Shown here: positions 16,826 through 26,047 of the stretch, one piece after another
Layout: each line of letters opens with the position of its first letter
Position numbering within the stretch: the first letter of the stretch is position 1
Assembly (NCBI RefSeq): GCF_003355495.1
Contig: NZ_CP031337.1
Location: 124,001-188,000 of the forward strand
DNA length: 64,000 nt
Direction of reading: 5' to 3'
Source of the DNA: Crenobacter cavernae
Lineage (GTDB): Bacteria > Pseudomonadota > Gammaproteobacteria > Burkholderiales > Chromobacteriaceae
Notes under the pieces: generated by a model
What the model saw: the letters and a program-made list of their open reading frames with translations, nothing else
The model's database searches: none
Told to the model about the DNA's origin: nothing
Program-made: the position numbers and the translations under genes

Positions 16826-18256
16826 TCAAATACTATCAGGGTCGCCCGCCACCCCGTTATCGCTCAACACCTCCTGCGCCCACAGGACCGCATCCGCGTG
16901 ATAACGGTTGATCAGCTCGATATCCAGTTCGAGCTGCCTGGCCAGAACCGGAACGCGTATCTGATCGTTCTGTTCGCAAGCTACCGCAAGCTGGAAGTAA
17001 GGCGCGAACAGGCCCTTCTGGGCCAACAGCGCCTCGGCGACCGGCGCGGGCAGTTCGAGCGGCTCTAGCGCGTCGGCCAACGAGGCGTTCAGCAAGGCCG
17101 CCAGCAGCGAGAACATCCCGGTCAGGAACAGATGTTCGGCCTCGAGGCGGTTGCCGCGATAATCGCCGAGCCTTTCCATGAAGCGCGCGCGGATCAGCGA
17201 CTTTTCCAGCAAACCCTGGCTGTGCCCGTCGTCGCGGCGCGCGGTGAACAGCAGCAGCGACAGCCACTTGAACAGGCTGTCGCGTCCCAGCAGCATCAGG
17301 CTTTCCTCGATGCTCAGCACCTTGCGGCTCAGGCCGTTGACCGGCGCATTCACAAAGCGCAGCAGCTTGAACAGCAGCAGCGAGTCGAGCTTGAATTGGG
17401 CCTCGAGCTCGCGCGGATCGGCATTGCAGCGCAAGAGACGCATGATCTCGAGCACGCGCATCTGGCTGCTGTCGACCTTGCCGGTCGGCAAGTGGCGCGC
17501 ATTCGTCAGATACACGCCATGAAAGATTGCGAAGCGCTGGCTCGCCGGGCCGCGCAGGCTCAGCTCCATGTCCTCGGCGCTGCCGATATTGCGCGCGAAC
17601 CAGCGCGCCTTCGGGTAGCGCTTGGGCAACTGGTCGAGCAGCGGCGACAATACCTTGGACGCAGACGCGGCGAAGTCGAGCACCATGAAGTCGACCAGGC
17701 CGAACAGCCTGTCGCGCAGGCGCTCGACCAACACCACCGCATCGAAGCGCGCCGGCTCGAGCGCGAAGCGCAGGCCGGCCTCTTTCAGCTCGGCGACCCT
17801 TTCCAGGTCGGCTTCGGTCAGCGCTTCGTCGCCGGCCGGTTCAAGCACGACGACCACGCTGTGCGCCGGCAATTCGCTGACGGCGGGCAAGGCCAGCGAC
17901 GCCACCGAGAGATGGACGAAGGCGCGCCGGTAAGCGAGCAGCCGGAAGACCTCCATCTTGTGCAGCGTCGACAACAGCAAGGAGTCGAGCTGCCGCCGCC
18001 TGTCGGCCGCCGCTTCGCCGATACGCCCTTCCCGCACCGCAAACAGATAAGCGACCACCCGCTGCTGCCGATCGAGCACCGCTTGGTGCGCGACAAAACC
18101 CAGCGTTGGCGGCAGGTCGGCCGGTTCCGCCTCCTTCTCGGGAAACATTACCGTCATCTGCGTGTGCGGCACGGCTTCGACCGGCTCCGCGGCGACGGAA
18201 TCACGCGATTTGCGGCCGGACAGGCCGTCGATCAGGCTCTTGAGCATAGTGACCAT
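16826..18256 (-). CDS. EAL-like/HDOD domain signalling protein
   Basis: A 476-residue cytoplasmic protein. The N-terminal half (about 50-250) resembles a degenerate EAL domain: it begins FVAHQAVLDRQQRVVAYLF but lacks the catalytic EXL and acidic metal ligands (YRRAFVHL stands where enzymes are conserved). The C-terminal half (about 265-470) is an HDOD domain with LDSLLLFKLLRFVNAPVNGL. Such CdgR/YuxH-type proteins are known as c-di-GMP-network or regulatory scaffolds rather than enzymes. The start is uncertain: GTG 18259, ATG 18256 or ATG 18247, none with a strong ribosome-binding site. Confidence 0.8.
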   Translation of the reverse strand: MVTMLKSLIDGLSGRKSRDSVAAEPVEAVPHTQMTVMFPEKEAEPADLPPTLGFVAHQAVLDRQQRVVAYLFAVREGRIGEAAADRRRQLDSLLLSTLHKMEVFRLLAYRRAFVHLSVASLALPAVSELPAHSVVVVLEPAGDEALTEADLERVAELKEAGLRFALEPARFDAVVLVERLRDRLFGLVDFMVLDFAASASKVLSPLLDQLPKRYPKARWFARNIGSAEDMELSLRGPASQRFAIFHGVYLTNARHLPTGKVDSSQMRVLEIMRLLRCNADPRELEAQFKLDSLLLFKLLRFVNAPVNGLSRKVLSIEESLMLLGRDSLFKWLSLLLFTARRDDGHSQGLLEKSLIRARFMERLGDYRGNRLEAEHLFLTGMFSLLAALLNASLADALEPLELPAPVAEALLAQKGLFAPYFQLAVACEQNDQIRVPVLARQLELDIELINRYHADAVLWAQEVLSDNGVAGDPDSI

Positions 18257-18289
18257 CACTTATTCGAATGGAATTACCATCGGGCACAA

Positions 18290-18330
18290 GAAACCGCGCG
18301 GTTGGCCTTTTGGGTCAAGCCGCGCGGTAC
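18290..18330 (-). terminator. Hairpin after aroC
   Basis: ACCGCGCGG (18293-18301) pairs with CCGCGCGGT (18320-18328), the stem extended by TTG/CAA, and is followed on the minus strand by TTTCTTGT. It lies just past the aroC stop codon. Confidence 0.7.
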
Positions 18331-18342
18331 GTATGCCTTACT

Positions 18343-19443
18343 TTAACGGATGCGACCGGGAATGCGCGGCGTGCTGACCACCACGTCGCCGCACTGCGCG
18401 CGGTGGCGCAGCGCGTGATCCATCAGCGTCAGCGCGAGCATCGCCTCGGCGATCGGCGTCGCGCGGATGCCGACGCAGGGGTCGTGGCGGCCGTGCGTTT
18501 CCATCGTGATCGGGTTGCCGGCCTTGTCGATCGAGCGGCGCGGCGTGGCGATGCTCGACGTCGGCTTGATCGCGATCGACACTTCGACGTCCTGCCCGGT
18601 CGAGATGCCACCGAGGATGCCGCCGGCGTGGTTGCTGGCGAAGCCTTCCGGCGTCAGCTCGTCGCCGTGCTCGGAGCCTCTTTGGGCGACGCTGCCGAAG
18701 CCCGCGCCGATCTCTACGCCCTTGACGGCGTTGATGCTCATCATCGCGTACGCGATGTCGGCGTCTAGCCTATCGAACACCGGCTCGCCCCAGCCGACCG
18801 GCACGTTCTCGGCGACGACGCGCAGCTTGGCGCCGACCGAGTCGAGGCTCTTGCGGATGCTGTCCATATAGGCTTCGAGCTCGGGCACCACGTCGGCGTC
18901 GGCGGCGAAGAAGGGGTTGGCCGAGACGTGTTCCCAAGAGCTAAACGGAATCACCTTCTCGCCGATCTGCGTCATGTGGCCGCGGATCACGATGCCGTAC
19001 TGCTCGACCAACCATTTCTTGGCGATCGCGCCGGCGGCGACGCGCACCGCGGTCTCGCGAGCGCTCGAGCGCCCGCCGCCGCGGTAGTCGCGGATGCCGT
19101 ACTTGTGCCAGTAGGTGTAGTCGGCATGACCGGGGCGGAAGGTATCGGCGATATTGCCGTAGTCCTTGCTGCGCTGGTCGGTGTTGCGGATCAGCAGTGC
19201 GATCGGCGTGCCGGTGGTCTTACCCTTGAACACGCCGGACAGGATCTCGACGGTATCGGGTTCGCGGCGCTGGGTGACGTGGCGGCTGGTGCCGGGTTTG
19301 CGACGGTCGAGCTCGGCCTGGATGAACGCCTCGTCGATTTCCAGCCCGGGCGGACAACCGTCCACCACGCAGCCGATGGCCGGACCGTGGCTCTCGCCGA
19401 ACGAGGTCACGGTGAACAGCAAGCCAAAAGTATTGCCTGACAT
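18343..19443 (-). CDS. aroC: Chorismate synthase
   Basis: A 366-residue enzyme for the last step of the shikimate pathway, using reduced FMN to form chorismate from EPSP. Hallmarks: MSGNTFGLLFTVTSFGESHG at the N-terminus, RSSARETAVRVAAGAIA, and GAGFGSVAQRGSEHGDE. The ATG at 19443 lies at the family N-terminus; a longer in-frame reading is rejected. Cytoplasmic, probably transcribed alone. One DUS-like word at 18917. Confidence 0.97.
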   Translation of the reverse strand: MSGNTFGLLFTVTSFGESHGPAIGCVVDGCPPGLEIDEAFIQAELDRRKPGTSRHVTQRREPDTVEILSGVFKGKTTGTPIALLIRNTDQRSKDYGNIADTFRPGHADYTYWHKYGIRDYRGGGRSSARETAVRVAAGAIAKKWLVEQYGIVIRGHMTQIGEKVIPFSSWEHVSANPFFAADADVVPELEAYMDSIRKSLDSVGAKLRVVAENVPVGWGEPVFDRLDADIAYAMMSINAVKGVEIGAGFGSVAQRGSEHGDELTPEGFASNHAGGILGGISTGQDVEVSIAIKPTSSIATPRRSIDKAGNPITMETHGRHDPCVGIRATPIAEAMLALTLMDHALRHRAQCGDVVVSTPRIPGRIR

Positions 19444-19538
19444 CGATCTCTTGCCTTTGTCGTGATGCGCGGCCGCGCTCGAGCGCCCTGCCGCGGATTG
19501 CATGATTTGGCGTTTATCTTATCACACGCACCCCAAGC

Positions 19539-19577
19539 AAAACGGCCGGCGCGGGAGCCTGTCCCGTGCCGGCCGTC
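19539..19577 (-). terminator. Terminator after the deaminase gene
   Basis: A long GC stem (ACGGCCGGC...GCCGGCCGT) around a short loop is followed on the minus strand by TTTTGC. A copy of the DUS-like word (19589-19598) lies between it and the stop codon of the deaminase. Confidence 0.88.
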
Positions 19578-19599
19578 AACAGACCAAGGTTGGCCGAGC

Positions 19600-20967
19600 T
19601 TAACGCGTCTCGCCATTCACCAGTTGGCGCGACAACAGGTTGTGGTGCTTGATCAGGTTGCGCAGCGGCACCGTGGTCAGCTCGCCCTCGCGCACCACCG
19701 CTCGGCCGTTGATGAAGCTCCAGCTGACCTTGGTCGATGCGCAGAACAACAGTGCCGCGACCGGGTCGTGCCAGCCGCCGGCGAAGTCGAGTTCGTTCAG
19801 ATCGAAGGCGACGAAGTCGGCGGCAAAGCCCGGCGCCAGCTGGCCGATATCGTCGCGGTTCAGCACGCCGGCGCCGCCGCGGGTCGCCATCTCGATCGCC
19901 TCGCGCGCCGACATCGCCGCCGGGTCGAGGCGGCCGACACGCTGCAACAGCATCGCCTGGCGGACTTCGTTGAGCATCTGGCCGCCGTCGTTAGACGCGC
20001 TGCCGTCGACGCCGATGCCGACCTTCACGCCGGCGTCGAGCATGTCGCGGATCGGCGCGATGCCCGACGCGAGGCGCATGTTCGAGCACGGGCAGTGCGC
20101 GACGCCGGTTCCGGTGCGCGCGAACAGGTCGATGCCCTCCTTGTCCAGCTGCACGCAGTGCGCGTGCCACACGTCGTGGCCGACCCAGCCGAGGTCCTCT
20201 ACGTACTCGGTCGGCGTCTTGCCGAACACTTCTCGGCTGAAGTCGATGTCCTTGTAGTTCTCGGCCAGGTGGGTATGTAAGGACACGCCGTAGGAGCGTG
20301 CCAGCTGTGCCGCTTCGCGCATCAGGTCGGTCGTCACCGAGAACGGCGAGCACGGCGCGACGACGATGCGCGTCATCGCGTAGCGGCCGGCGTCGTGGTA
20401 GGTCTCGATCAGGCGGCGAGCGTCGCGCAGGATGTCGTCCTCGTCCTCTACCACGCGGTCGGGCGGCAGGCCGCCCTTGCTCTCACCGAGGCTCATCGCG
20501 CCGCGGCTCGCGTGGAAACGCATGCCGATCTCGGTCGCCGCCTCGATCGCGTCGTCGAGCTTGCAGCCGTTCGGGTAGATGTACAGGTGGTCGCTCGCGG
20601 TGGTGCAGCCGGACAGGATCAGTTCGGCCATCGCGGTCTGCGTCGACACGCGGATCATCTCCGGCGTCAGGCCGGACCAGATCGGGTACAAGGCCTTCAG
20701 CCAGTCGAACAGCTCGCAGTCCTGCGCGGCCGGCACGACGCGCGTCAGCGACTGGTACATGTGATGGTGGGTGTTGACGAAGCCCGGCAGCACCAGGTGG
20801 TCGGTCAGGTCGACGACCTCGTCGGCCTGCTCGAGCGCGAGCTCGGCGGTGGTGCCGACACGGACGATACAGTTGTCTTCGAGAAGCAGAGCGGCGTCGG
20901 ACAGTTCGCGGCGCGCGTCGTCCATGGTGACGAGGGTGTGGATGTGCTTGATCAGGGTACGGGGCAT
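19600..20967 (-). CDS. 8-oxoguanine (or guanine) deaminase, amidohydrolase family
   Basis: A 455-residue amidohydrolase. Metal ligands are visible in VNTHHHMYQSLTR, LHTHLAENYKD, HAHCVQLD and GIGVDGSASND. The run HHHMYQSLTR with PAAQDCELFDWLKALYPIW is, as I recall it, characteristic of the 8-oxoguanine deaminases of pseudomonads rather than classical guanine deaminase; that enzyme turns 8-oxoguanine into urate. Either activity fits the neighbouring xanthine-oxidation genes. The ATG at 20967 has GGAG seven bases upstream; two more in-frame ATGs lie at 20979 and 20988. It follows xdhC on the same strand but is separated by a terminator and about 215 bases, so it probably has its own promoter. 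Confidence 0.85.
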   Translation of the reverse strand: MPRTLIKHIHTLVTMDDARRELSDAALLLEDNCIVRVGTTAELALEQADEVVDLTDHLVLPGFVNTHHHMYQSLTRVVPAAQDCELFDWLKALYPIWSGLTPEMIRVSTQTAMAELILSGCTTASDHLYIYPNGCKLDDAIEAATEIGMRFHASRGAMSLGESKGGLPPDRVVEDEDDILRDARRLIETYHDAGRYAMTRIVVAPCSPFSVTTDLMREAAQLARSYGVSLHTHLAENYKDIDFSREVFGKTPTEYVEDLGWVGHDVWHAHCVQLDKEGIDLFARTGTGVAHCPCSNMRLASGIAPIRDMLDAGVKVGIGVDGSASNDGGQMLNEVRQAMLLQRVGRLDPAAMSAREAIEMATRGGAGVLNRDDIGQLAPGFAADFVAFDLNELDFAGGWHDPVAALLFCASTKVSWSFINGRAVVREGELTTVPLRNLIKHHNLLSRQLVNGETR

Positions 20968-21142
20968 GGCTGACTCCATATTCGCCATACGGAATCGCCC
21001 GCACCTTTGGCGCGGCTTCGAGTCCGTCTGGCGACCATTGGTAAAACGGTCGAAAGACCTCCAGCGGACTGAAGCGCGTACCGGCGCAGGGGGCCTTGTA
21101 TACCGACCTGGCGGACCCCCTACGATCCAGGACGGAGCAGCA

Positions 21143-21175
21143 AAAGAAAACGGGCCGGAGAATATCCGGCCCGCT
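21143..21175 (-). terminator. Terminator after xdhC
   Basis: CGGGCCGGA (21151-21159) pairs perfectly with TCCGGCCCG (21165-21173) around GAATA, followed on the minus strand by TTTTCTTTT. It closes the permease-xdhA-xdhB-xdhC transcript. Confidence 0.92.
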
Positions 21176-21184
21176 TAGGGTAAA

Positions 21185-22174
21185 TCAGTCGCGCAAGGCG
21201 CGCAATCGGGCTTCGTGCAGCTGCAACAGCTGCGCGACCACCGACACCGCGATCACCGGCGGCTCCTTGCCGTCTATGCCCTCGATGCCGATCGGACAGG
21301 TCATCTCGGCCGCCACGCGTTCGCGGCTGACGCCGCGCGCTTCGAGCCGGCGGGTGAAGTTCGCCCGCTTGCTCTTGGAGCCGATCAGGCCGACGTAGGC
21401 CGCGTCGCCGCGCTTGAGCACCTTCTCGACGATGTCGAAGTCGAGCGCGTGGTTGTGCGTCAGGATCAGCCAGTAGGCACCGGCCGGCTGACGCGCCACG
21501 TCGCCGTCGTCGCCGACTTCGGTGACGACGTTGTCGGCCACCTTGTCCGGGAACATGTCATCGCGCGCGTCGATCCAGCTGACGCGGCACGGCAAGGTGC
21601 CGAGCAGGTCGGCCAAGGCTCGGCCAACGTGGCCGGCGCCGAACAGCACCACCTGCATCGTCGACGGCAACAGCACGTCGACCAGCCACTCGGCGTCGCC
21701 CTCCTTCACCAGCCGCGTCTCGCCCGCTTCACCTTCGGCCCGCGTGAGCGTCACGTTGGCCGAGGTATCGGATAGCGGCACATGACGAACGCGGATCTCA
21801 CCGTAGACTGCCGCACGTACGGCCTCGGCCAACCACGCGTCGTCGTCCAAGTCGATACGCTCGATCGCGAGGAACACCACCCCACCGCAGCACTGCCCGA
21901 GGCTGGCCCCGAGCGGCATGCGCAAGGTAGTACGACGTTGCCCGGTGGAGCCGGCGATCAGCTCGCGCGCCACCTCGATCGCGCGGAACTCGAGCGTGCC
22001 GCCACCGATGGTGTCGGCCTGCCAGTCGGGCCCCACCGCCATGCGCGCACCGGCCTCGCGCGGCGCGGAACCGTCCGCGCGAGACACGGTGATCAGCGCC
22101 GCCGGCTGCGAGGCCCCACGCGCTGCGCGCAAAGCCTCGAGCCAGTTAGCGCCGTTGCGCAGACCGAAGGTCAT
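21185..22174 (-). CDS. xdhC: Xanthine dehydrogenase accessory protein XdhC
   Basis: A 329-residue XdhC/CoxI-family chaperone. It has the N-terminal ALITVSRADGSAPREAGARMAV segment, a GQCCGGVVFLAIE motif, and a Rossmann segment VVLFGAGHVGRALADLL. In the known family it binds and sulfurates the molybdenum cofactor and inserts it into XdhB. It overlaps the xdhB stop codon by four bases (ATGA), showing coupling. Three DUS-like words (21618, 21756, 21824) fall in it, while the two enzyme subunits have only one. Confidence 0.94.
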   Translation of the reverse strand: MTFGLRNGANWLEALRAARGASQPAALITVSRADGSAPREAGARMAVGPDWQADTIGGGTLEFRAIEVARELIAGSTGQRRTTLRMPLGASLGQCCGGVVFLAIERIDLDDDAWLAEAVRAAVYGEIRVRHVPLSDTSANVTLTRAEGEAGETRLVKEGDAEWLVDVLLPSTMQVVLFGAGHVGRALADLLGTLPCRVSWIDARDDMFPDKVADNVVTEVGDDGDVARQPAGAYWLILTHNHALDFDIVEKVLKRGDAAYVGLIGSKSKRANFTRRLEARGVSRERVAAEMTCPIGIEGIDGKEPPVIAVSVVAQLLQLHEARLRALRD

Positions 22175-24504
22175 ACCGTCTCGGTTTCGACGGCCTTGGC
22201 CTTGTTGGCGGCCTTGACCGCTTCGACCGCGTTCAGGATCGACTCGGCGGTGGCCGGTGCCATCAGCGGCGGCACGGCGTGACCGCTTTCATCGACCGCG
22301 GCGACGGCGTCGCGCAGCGCGAGGAACACCGACATACCGAGCGGCAGCGGCGGTTCGCCGACGGCCTTCGAGTGGTAGATCGACTCTTCCTTGTTGCTGT
22401 TGTTGTACAAGCGCGTGTTGAACTGCGCCGGCACGTCGGACACCGACGGGATCTTGTAGGTCGAAGGCGCGTGCGTCATCAGCTTGCCGTCCTTGTTCCA
22501 CCACAATTCCTCGGTCGTCAGCCAGCCCGCGCCCTGGATGAAGCCGCCTTCGACCTGACCGATGTCGATCGCCGGGTTCAGCGAACTGCCCACGTCGTGC
22601 AGCACGTCGGCGCGCAGCAGGCGGCTCTCGCCGGTCAGCGTGTCGATGATCACTTCAGACACCGACGCGCCGTAGGCGAAGTAGAAGAACGGACGGCCGG
22701 TCAGCGTCTTGAAGTCGTAGTGGATCTTCGGCGTGCGGTAGAAGCCCGACGACCACAGCGGCACGCGCGCGGTGTACGCGACCTTCACGAACTCTTCGAA
22801 TGCGATCTTCTCGTTGCCGGCGTGCACGTGGTTGTCGGCGAAGCGCACTTCTTCCGGCTTGCAACCGTAACGCTCGGCGGCGAAGGCGGCGAGTTGCTCT
22901 TTCACCTTCACGCAAGCGTCCTGCGCGGCCTTGCCGTTCAGGTCGGTACCGGTCGACGCGGCGGTCGCGGAGGTGTTCGGCACCTTCGAGGTGTCGGTCG
23001 CCGACACGCGCACGTGGTCGATCGACAGGCCGAGTTCCTCGGCGACCACCTGAGCCACCTTGGTGTTCAGGCCCTGGCCCATCTCGGTGCCGCCGTGGTT
23101 GATCATCACCGAACCGTCGGTGTAGACGTGCAACAGCGCGCCGGCCTGGTTGAACTGGGTCGCGGTGAACGAGATGCCGAACTTGACCGGCACCAGCGCC
23201 AGGCCTTTCTTCAGCACCTTGTTGTTGGCGTTGAACTCGTCGACTTCCTTGCGGCGCTTGCGGTACTCGGACGTCTCTTCCAGCTCGGCCACCAGCTCGT
23301 GAATCACGTTGTCTTCAACGGTCATCTGGTACGGGGTGACGTTGCGGTCGGTCTTGCCGTAGAAGTTGATCTTGCGGACGTCGAGCGGATCCTTGCCCAG
23401 GTTGCGGGCGATCGTGTCGATCATGTACTCGATCGCGATGATGCCCTGCGGACCGCCGAAACCGCGGAACGCGGTGTTCGACTGGGTGTTGGTCTTGCCG
23501 CGGATCGACAGGATGTCGAACTCGTCGAGGTAGTACGCGTTGTCGGTATGGAAGATCGCGCGGTCGCCCACCGGGCCGGACAGGTCGGCCGAGAAGCCGC
23601 AACGCAGACGGTATTCGATCTTCAGGCCCTGGATGCGGCCGTCGTCGTCGTGGGCGATGTCGTACAGGATCTGGAAGTCGTGGCGCTTGCCGGTGATCAT
23701 CATGTCGTCGTCGCGGTCGGCGCGCAGCTTGACCGGCTTGGCGGACTTGCGGGCCAAGAGCGCCGCGATCACGGCGAACATCCACGACTGGGTTTCCTTG
23801 CCGCCGAAACCGCCACCCATGCGACGGCACTCGGCCTTCACGGTGTGGACATGTTGGCCGAGCGCGTGCGCGACCATGAACTGCATTTCGGACGGGTGCT
23901 GCGTCGACGTGTAGACGTGCATGTCGCCGTCTTCGCCCGGCAGCGCGTAGGCGATCTGGCCTTCCAGATAGAACTGCTCCTGGCCGCCCAGGTCGAAGGT
24001 GCCGGTCACGCGGTGCTTGGCGTTCGCCAGTTTCTCTTCGACGTTGCCGCGGTGGATGTGCACCGGCGGCAGCACGTAGGCCTTGGCTTCGGCGGCCGCT
24101 TCGGCGGTCAGGATCGCCGGCAGGTCTTCGTATTCGATCTTGGCGAGCTTGGCGGCGCGGCGCGCGAGGTCGTGGCTGGTCGCGGCCACGGCGAACACCG
24201 GCTGGCCGTAGTACAGCACTTCTTCGTCGGCGAAGACCGGTTCGTCGTGCAGGAACGGGCCGAGGTACTTGTCGCCCGGCACGTCGTCGAGGGTGATCAC
24301 GGCGATCACGCCCTCAGCGGCCTTCACCGCCGACAGGTCCATCGCCTTGATCTTGGCGTGCGCGCGGGTCGAGGTGCCGATGGCCGCGTGCAGCGTGCCT
24401 TCGCGCTGCGGAATATCGTCGGTGTAGTTGGCCTTGCCGCTCACGTGCAGGTGCGCACTTTCGTGCTTGAGCGACTGACCGACGGTGCGATGTTGCTGTT
24501 GCAT
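22171..24504 (-). CDS. xdhB: Xanthine dehydrogenase, molybdopterin-binding subunit
   Basis: A 777-residue large subunit carrying the Mo-MPT catalytic domains; it oxidises hypoxanthine and xanthine to urate in the cytoplasm. Visible: ARAHAKIKAMD, RMGGGFGGKETQ (cofactor loop), NTAFRGFGGPQG (active-site Arg), GGTEMGQGLNTKVAQ, and DVGSSLNPAIDIGQVEGGF near the end with the catalytic Glu region. The ATG at 24504 is preferred over 24519 because GAGAGGAAAG lies before it. It follows xdhA by 18 bases and overlaps xdhC. Confidence 0.95.
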   Translation of the reverse strand: MQQQHRTVGQSLKHESAHLHVSGKANYTDDIPQREGTLHAAIGTSTRAHAKIKAMDLSAVKAAEGVIAVITLDDVPGDKYLGPFLHDEPVFADEEVLYYGQPVFAVAATSHDLARRAAKLAKIEYEDLPAILTAEAAAEAKAYVLPPVHIHRGNVEEKLANAKHRVTGTFDLGGQEQFYLEGQIAYALPGEDGDMHVYTSTQHPSEMQFMVAHALGQHVHTVKAECRRMGGGFGGKETQSWMFAVIAALLARKSAKPVKLRADRDDDMMITGKRHDFQILYDIAHDDDGRIQGLKIEYRLRCGFSADLSGPVGDRAIFHTDNAYYLDEFDILSIRGKTNTQSNTAFRGFGGPQGIIAIEYMIDTIARNLGKDPLDVRKINFYGKTDRNVTPYQMTVEDNVIHELVAELEETSEYRKRRKEVDEFNANNKVLKKGLALVPVKFGISFTATQFNQAGALLHVYTDGSVMINHGGTEMGQGLNTKVAQVVAEELGLSIDHVRVSATDTSKVPNTSATAASTGTDLNGKAAQDACVKVKEQLAAFAAERYGCKPEEVRFADNHVHAGNEKIAFEEFVKVAYTARVPLWSSGFYRTPKIHYDFKTLTGRPFFYFAYGASVSEVIIDTLTGESRLLRADVLHDVGSSLNPAIDIGQVEGGFIQGAGWLTTEELWWNKDGKLMTHAPSTYKIPSVSDVPAQFNTRLYNNSNKEESIYHSKAVGEPPLPLGMSVFLALRDAVAAVDESGHAVPPLMAPATAESILNAVEAVKAANKAKAVETETV

Positions 24505-24522
24505 GGTCTTTCCTCTCATCCC

Positions 24523-25980
24523 TTAGTTGTTGGCGGCGTACAGGCTGGCTTCGAATTCGCCAGTCGTTTCCAGGTAGAAGCGGTAGACCAGGTTCTTGGC
24601 TGTCGTCATGCGGTACTCTTTGGTCGCACGCATGTCGGTCATCGGCTGGTAATCCTGATCCATGGCTTCCATGGCTTTCTGTACGGCGGCCTCATCCCAG
24701 GATGCGCCGTTCAGCGCGGCTTCGGCTGCGGTCGCACGCTTCGGCGTGGCGGCCATGCCGCCATAGGCGATGCGGGCGTCTTTGACGCGGCCATTCTCGA
24801 TCTCGAAGGCGAAGGCGGCGCAAACGGCCGAGATGTCCTGGTCGTAACGCTTGGACAGCTTGTAGACGGCGACCTTCACCGATTCGCGGCGCAGCGGCAC
24901 GATCACGCTTTCGACAAACTCACCCTCCTCGCGCGCCTGCTTGCGATAGGCCAAGTATAGGTCTTCGAGCGCCATCTCACGGCGACGGTCGCCCTTGCGC
25001 AGCACCACCTTGGCGCCGACGGCGATCATCGGCGGCGGGTTGTCGCCGATCGGCGAGCCGTTGGCCAGGTTACCGACGAAGGTGCCCGAGTTGCGGATCG
25101 GGGTGGACGAGAAGCGCTTCCACAGCTCTTCCATTTCCGGGTACTGCTCGACCACGACCGGGAAGGCGTCGTTCAAGAGCACGGCAGCGCCGATCTCGAT
25201 GCCGCCGTCGCGCTGTTCGATCTTCTTGAGGCCCTGGATGCCGCCGATGTAGATGACGGTCTTCAGGTCCATCAGGTGTTTGGTCACCCACAGGCCGACG
25301 TCGGTGCCGCCGGCGAGAATCACCGCGTCCGGGTTGGCTTCATACAGCGCGGCCAGTTCCTCGACGGTGGCCGGGGCGTAGAAGCGGTTGCCGGCTTCGG
25401 TGGTCACTTCCAGCAGGGTTTCCGGGCGAATCGCCTTCAGCTGTTCGGCGAGGCTGTTGCCGCAGGTCTTCACTTGCGGGTAGTCGCCCATGTGCATGGC
25501 CGCGTCGACGATCGGACGGTAACCGGTGCAGCGGCACAGGTTGCCCGACAGGCAGTCGAGCACGCGCTCGCGGCTCGGCTGGCTCTCGCCGTTCTGGTAC
25601 ATGGTGTACATCGACATCACGAAGCCCGGCGTGCAAAAACCGCACTGCGAGCCGTGGTGGTCGACCATCGCCTGCTGGGCCGGGTGCAGCGTGCCGTCCG
25701 GCGACGCGATGCCTTCCACCGTCCAGATGGCGCGGCCATCGAAGGTGGGGAGGAAACGGATACAAGCATTGATCGAGCGGAAGCGCACTTCTCCGGTTTC
25801 GGTCAGTTCGGCTTCGGTGACGGTGCATGCACCGCAGTCGCCCTCGGCACAACCTTCCTTCGTGCCGGTGGCGCGCTCGTCTTCACGCAGATAAGTCAGC
25901 AGCGACTGGGTCGGCGAGGTCGGGACGACTTCGCGCAACTCGCCGTTCAGCAAGAACCTAATAGTTCTTCGGTTTCCCAT
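24523..25980 (-). CDS. xdhA: Xanthine dehydrogenase, FeS and FAD subunit
   Basis: A 485-residue small subunit. The N-terminal 2Fe-2S domain shows CAEGDCGACTV, then the second cluster CGFCTPGF and CRCTGYRP (to about residue 150), followed by the FAD domain with ILAGGTDVGLWVTK and TPIRNSGTFVGNLANGSPIGD. Electrons from XdhB pass through these centres to NAD. The start at 25980 (MGNRRTIRFLLNG) has TTAGAGGAGA upstream; the longer in-frame reading is spurious. Second gene of the permease-xdhA-xdhB-xdhC operon. Confidence 0.95.
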   Translation of the reverse strand: MGNRRTIRFLLNGELREVVPTSPTQSLLTYLREDERATGTKEGCAEGDCGACTVTEAELTETGEVRFRSINACIRFLPTFDGRAIWTVEGIASPDGTLHPAQQAMVDHHGSQCGFCTPGFVMSMYTMYQNGESQPSRERVLDCLSGNLCRCTGYRPIVDAAMHMGDYPQVKTCGNSLAEQLKAIRPETLLEVTTEAGNRFYAPATVEELAALYEANPDAVILAGGTDVGLWVTKHLMDLKTVIYIGGIQGLKKIEQRDGGIEIGAAVLLNDAFPVVVEQYPEMEELWKRFSSTPIRNSGTFVGNLANGSPIGDNPPPMIAVGAKVVLRKGDRRREMALEDLYLAYRKQAREEGEFVESVIVPLRRESVKVAVYKLSKRYDQDISAVCAAFAFEIENGRVKDARIAYGGMAATPKRATAAEAALNGASWDEAAVQKAMEAMDQDYQPMTDMRATKEYRMTTAKNLVYRFYLETTGEFEASLYAANN

Positions 25981-26047
25981 TTTCTTCTCCTCTAATGCGT
26001 CACCAGCGGCGCCCCCAGGCGCTACCGGCGTCAATTCCAGAAAAATG

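Noticed and set aside
20968..21142. Purine riboswitch or other structured leader before the deaminase gene
   Set aside because: No recognisable conserved core; only short complementary stretches are present.
22279..24960. Long open frame (about 890 codons) opposite xdhB and the end of xdhA
   Set aside because: Antisense shadow of the xanthine dehydrogenase genes, with the biased composition typical of such frames.
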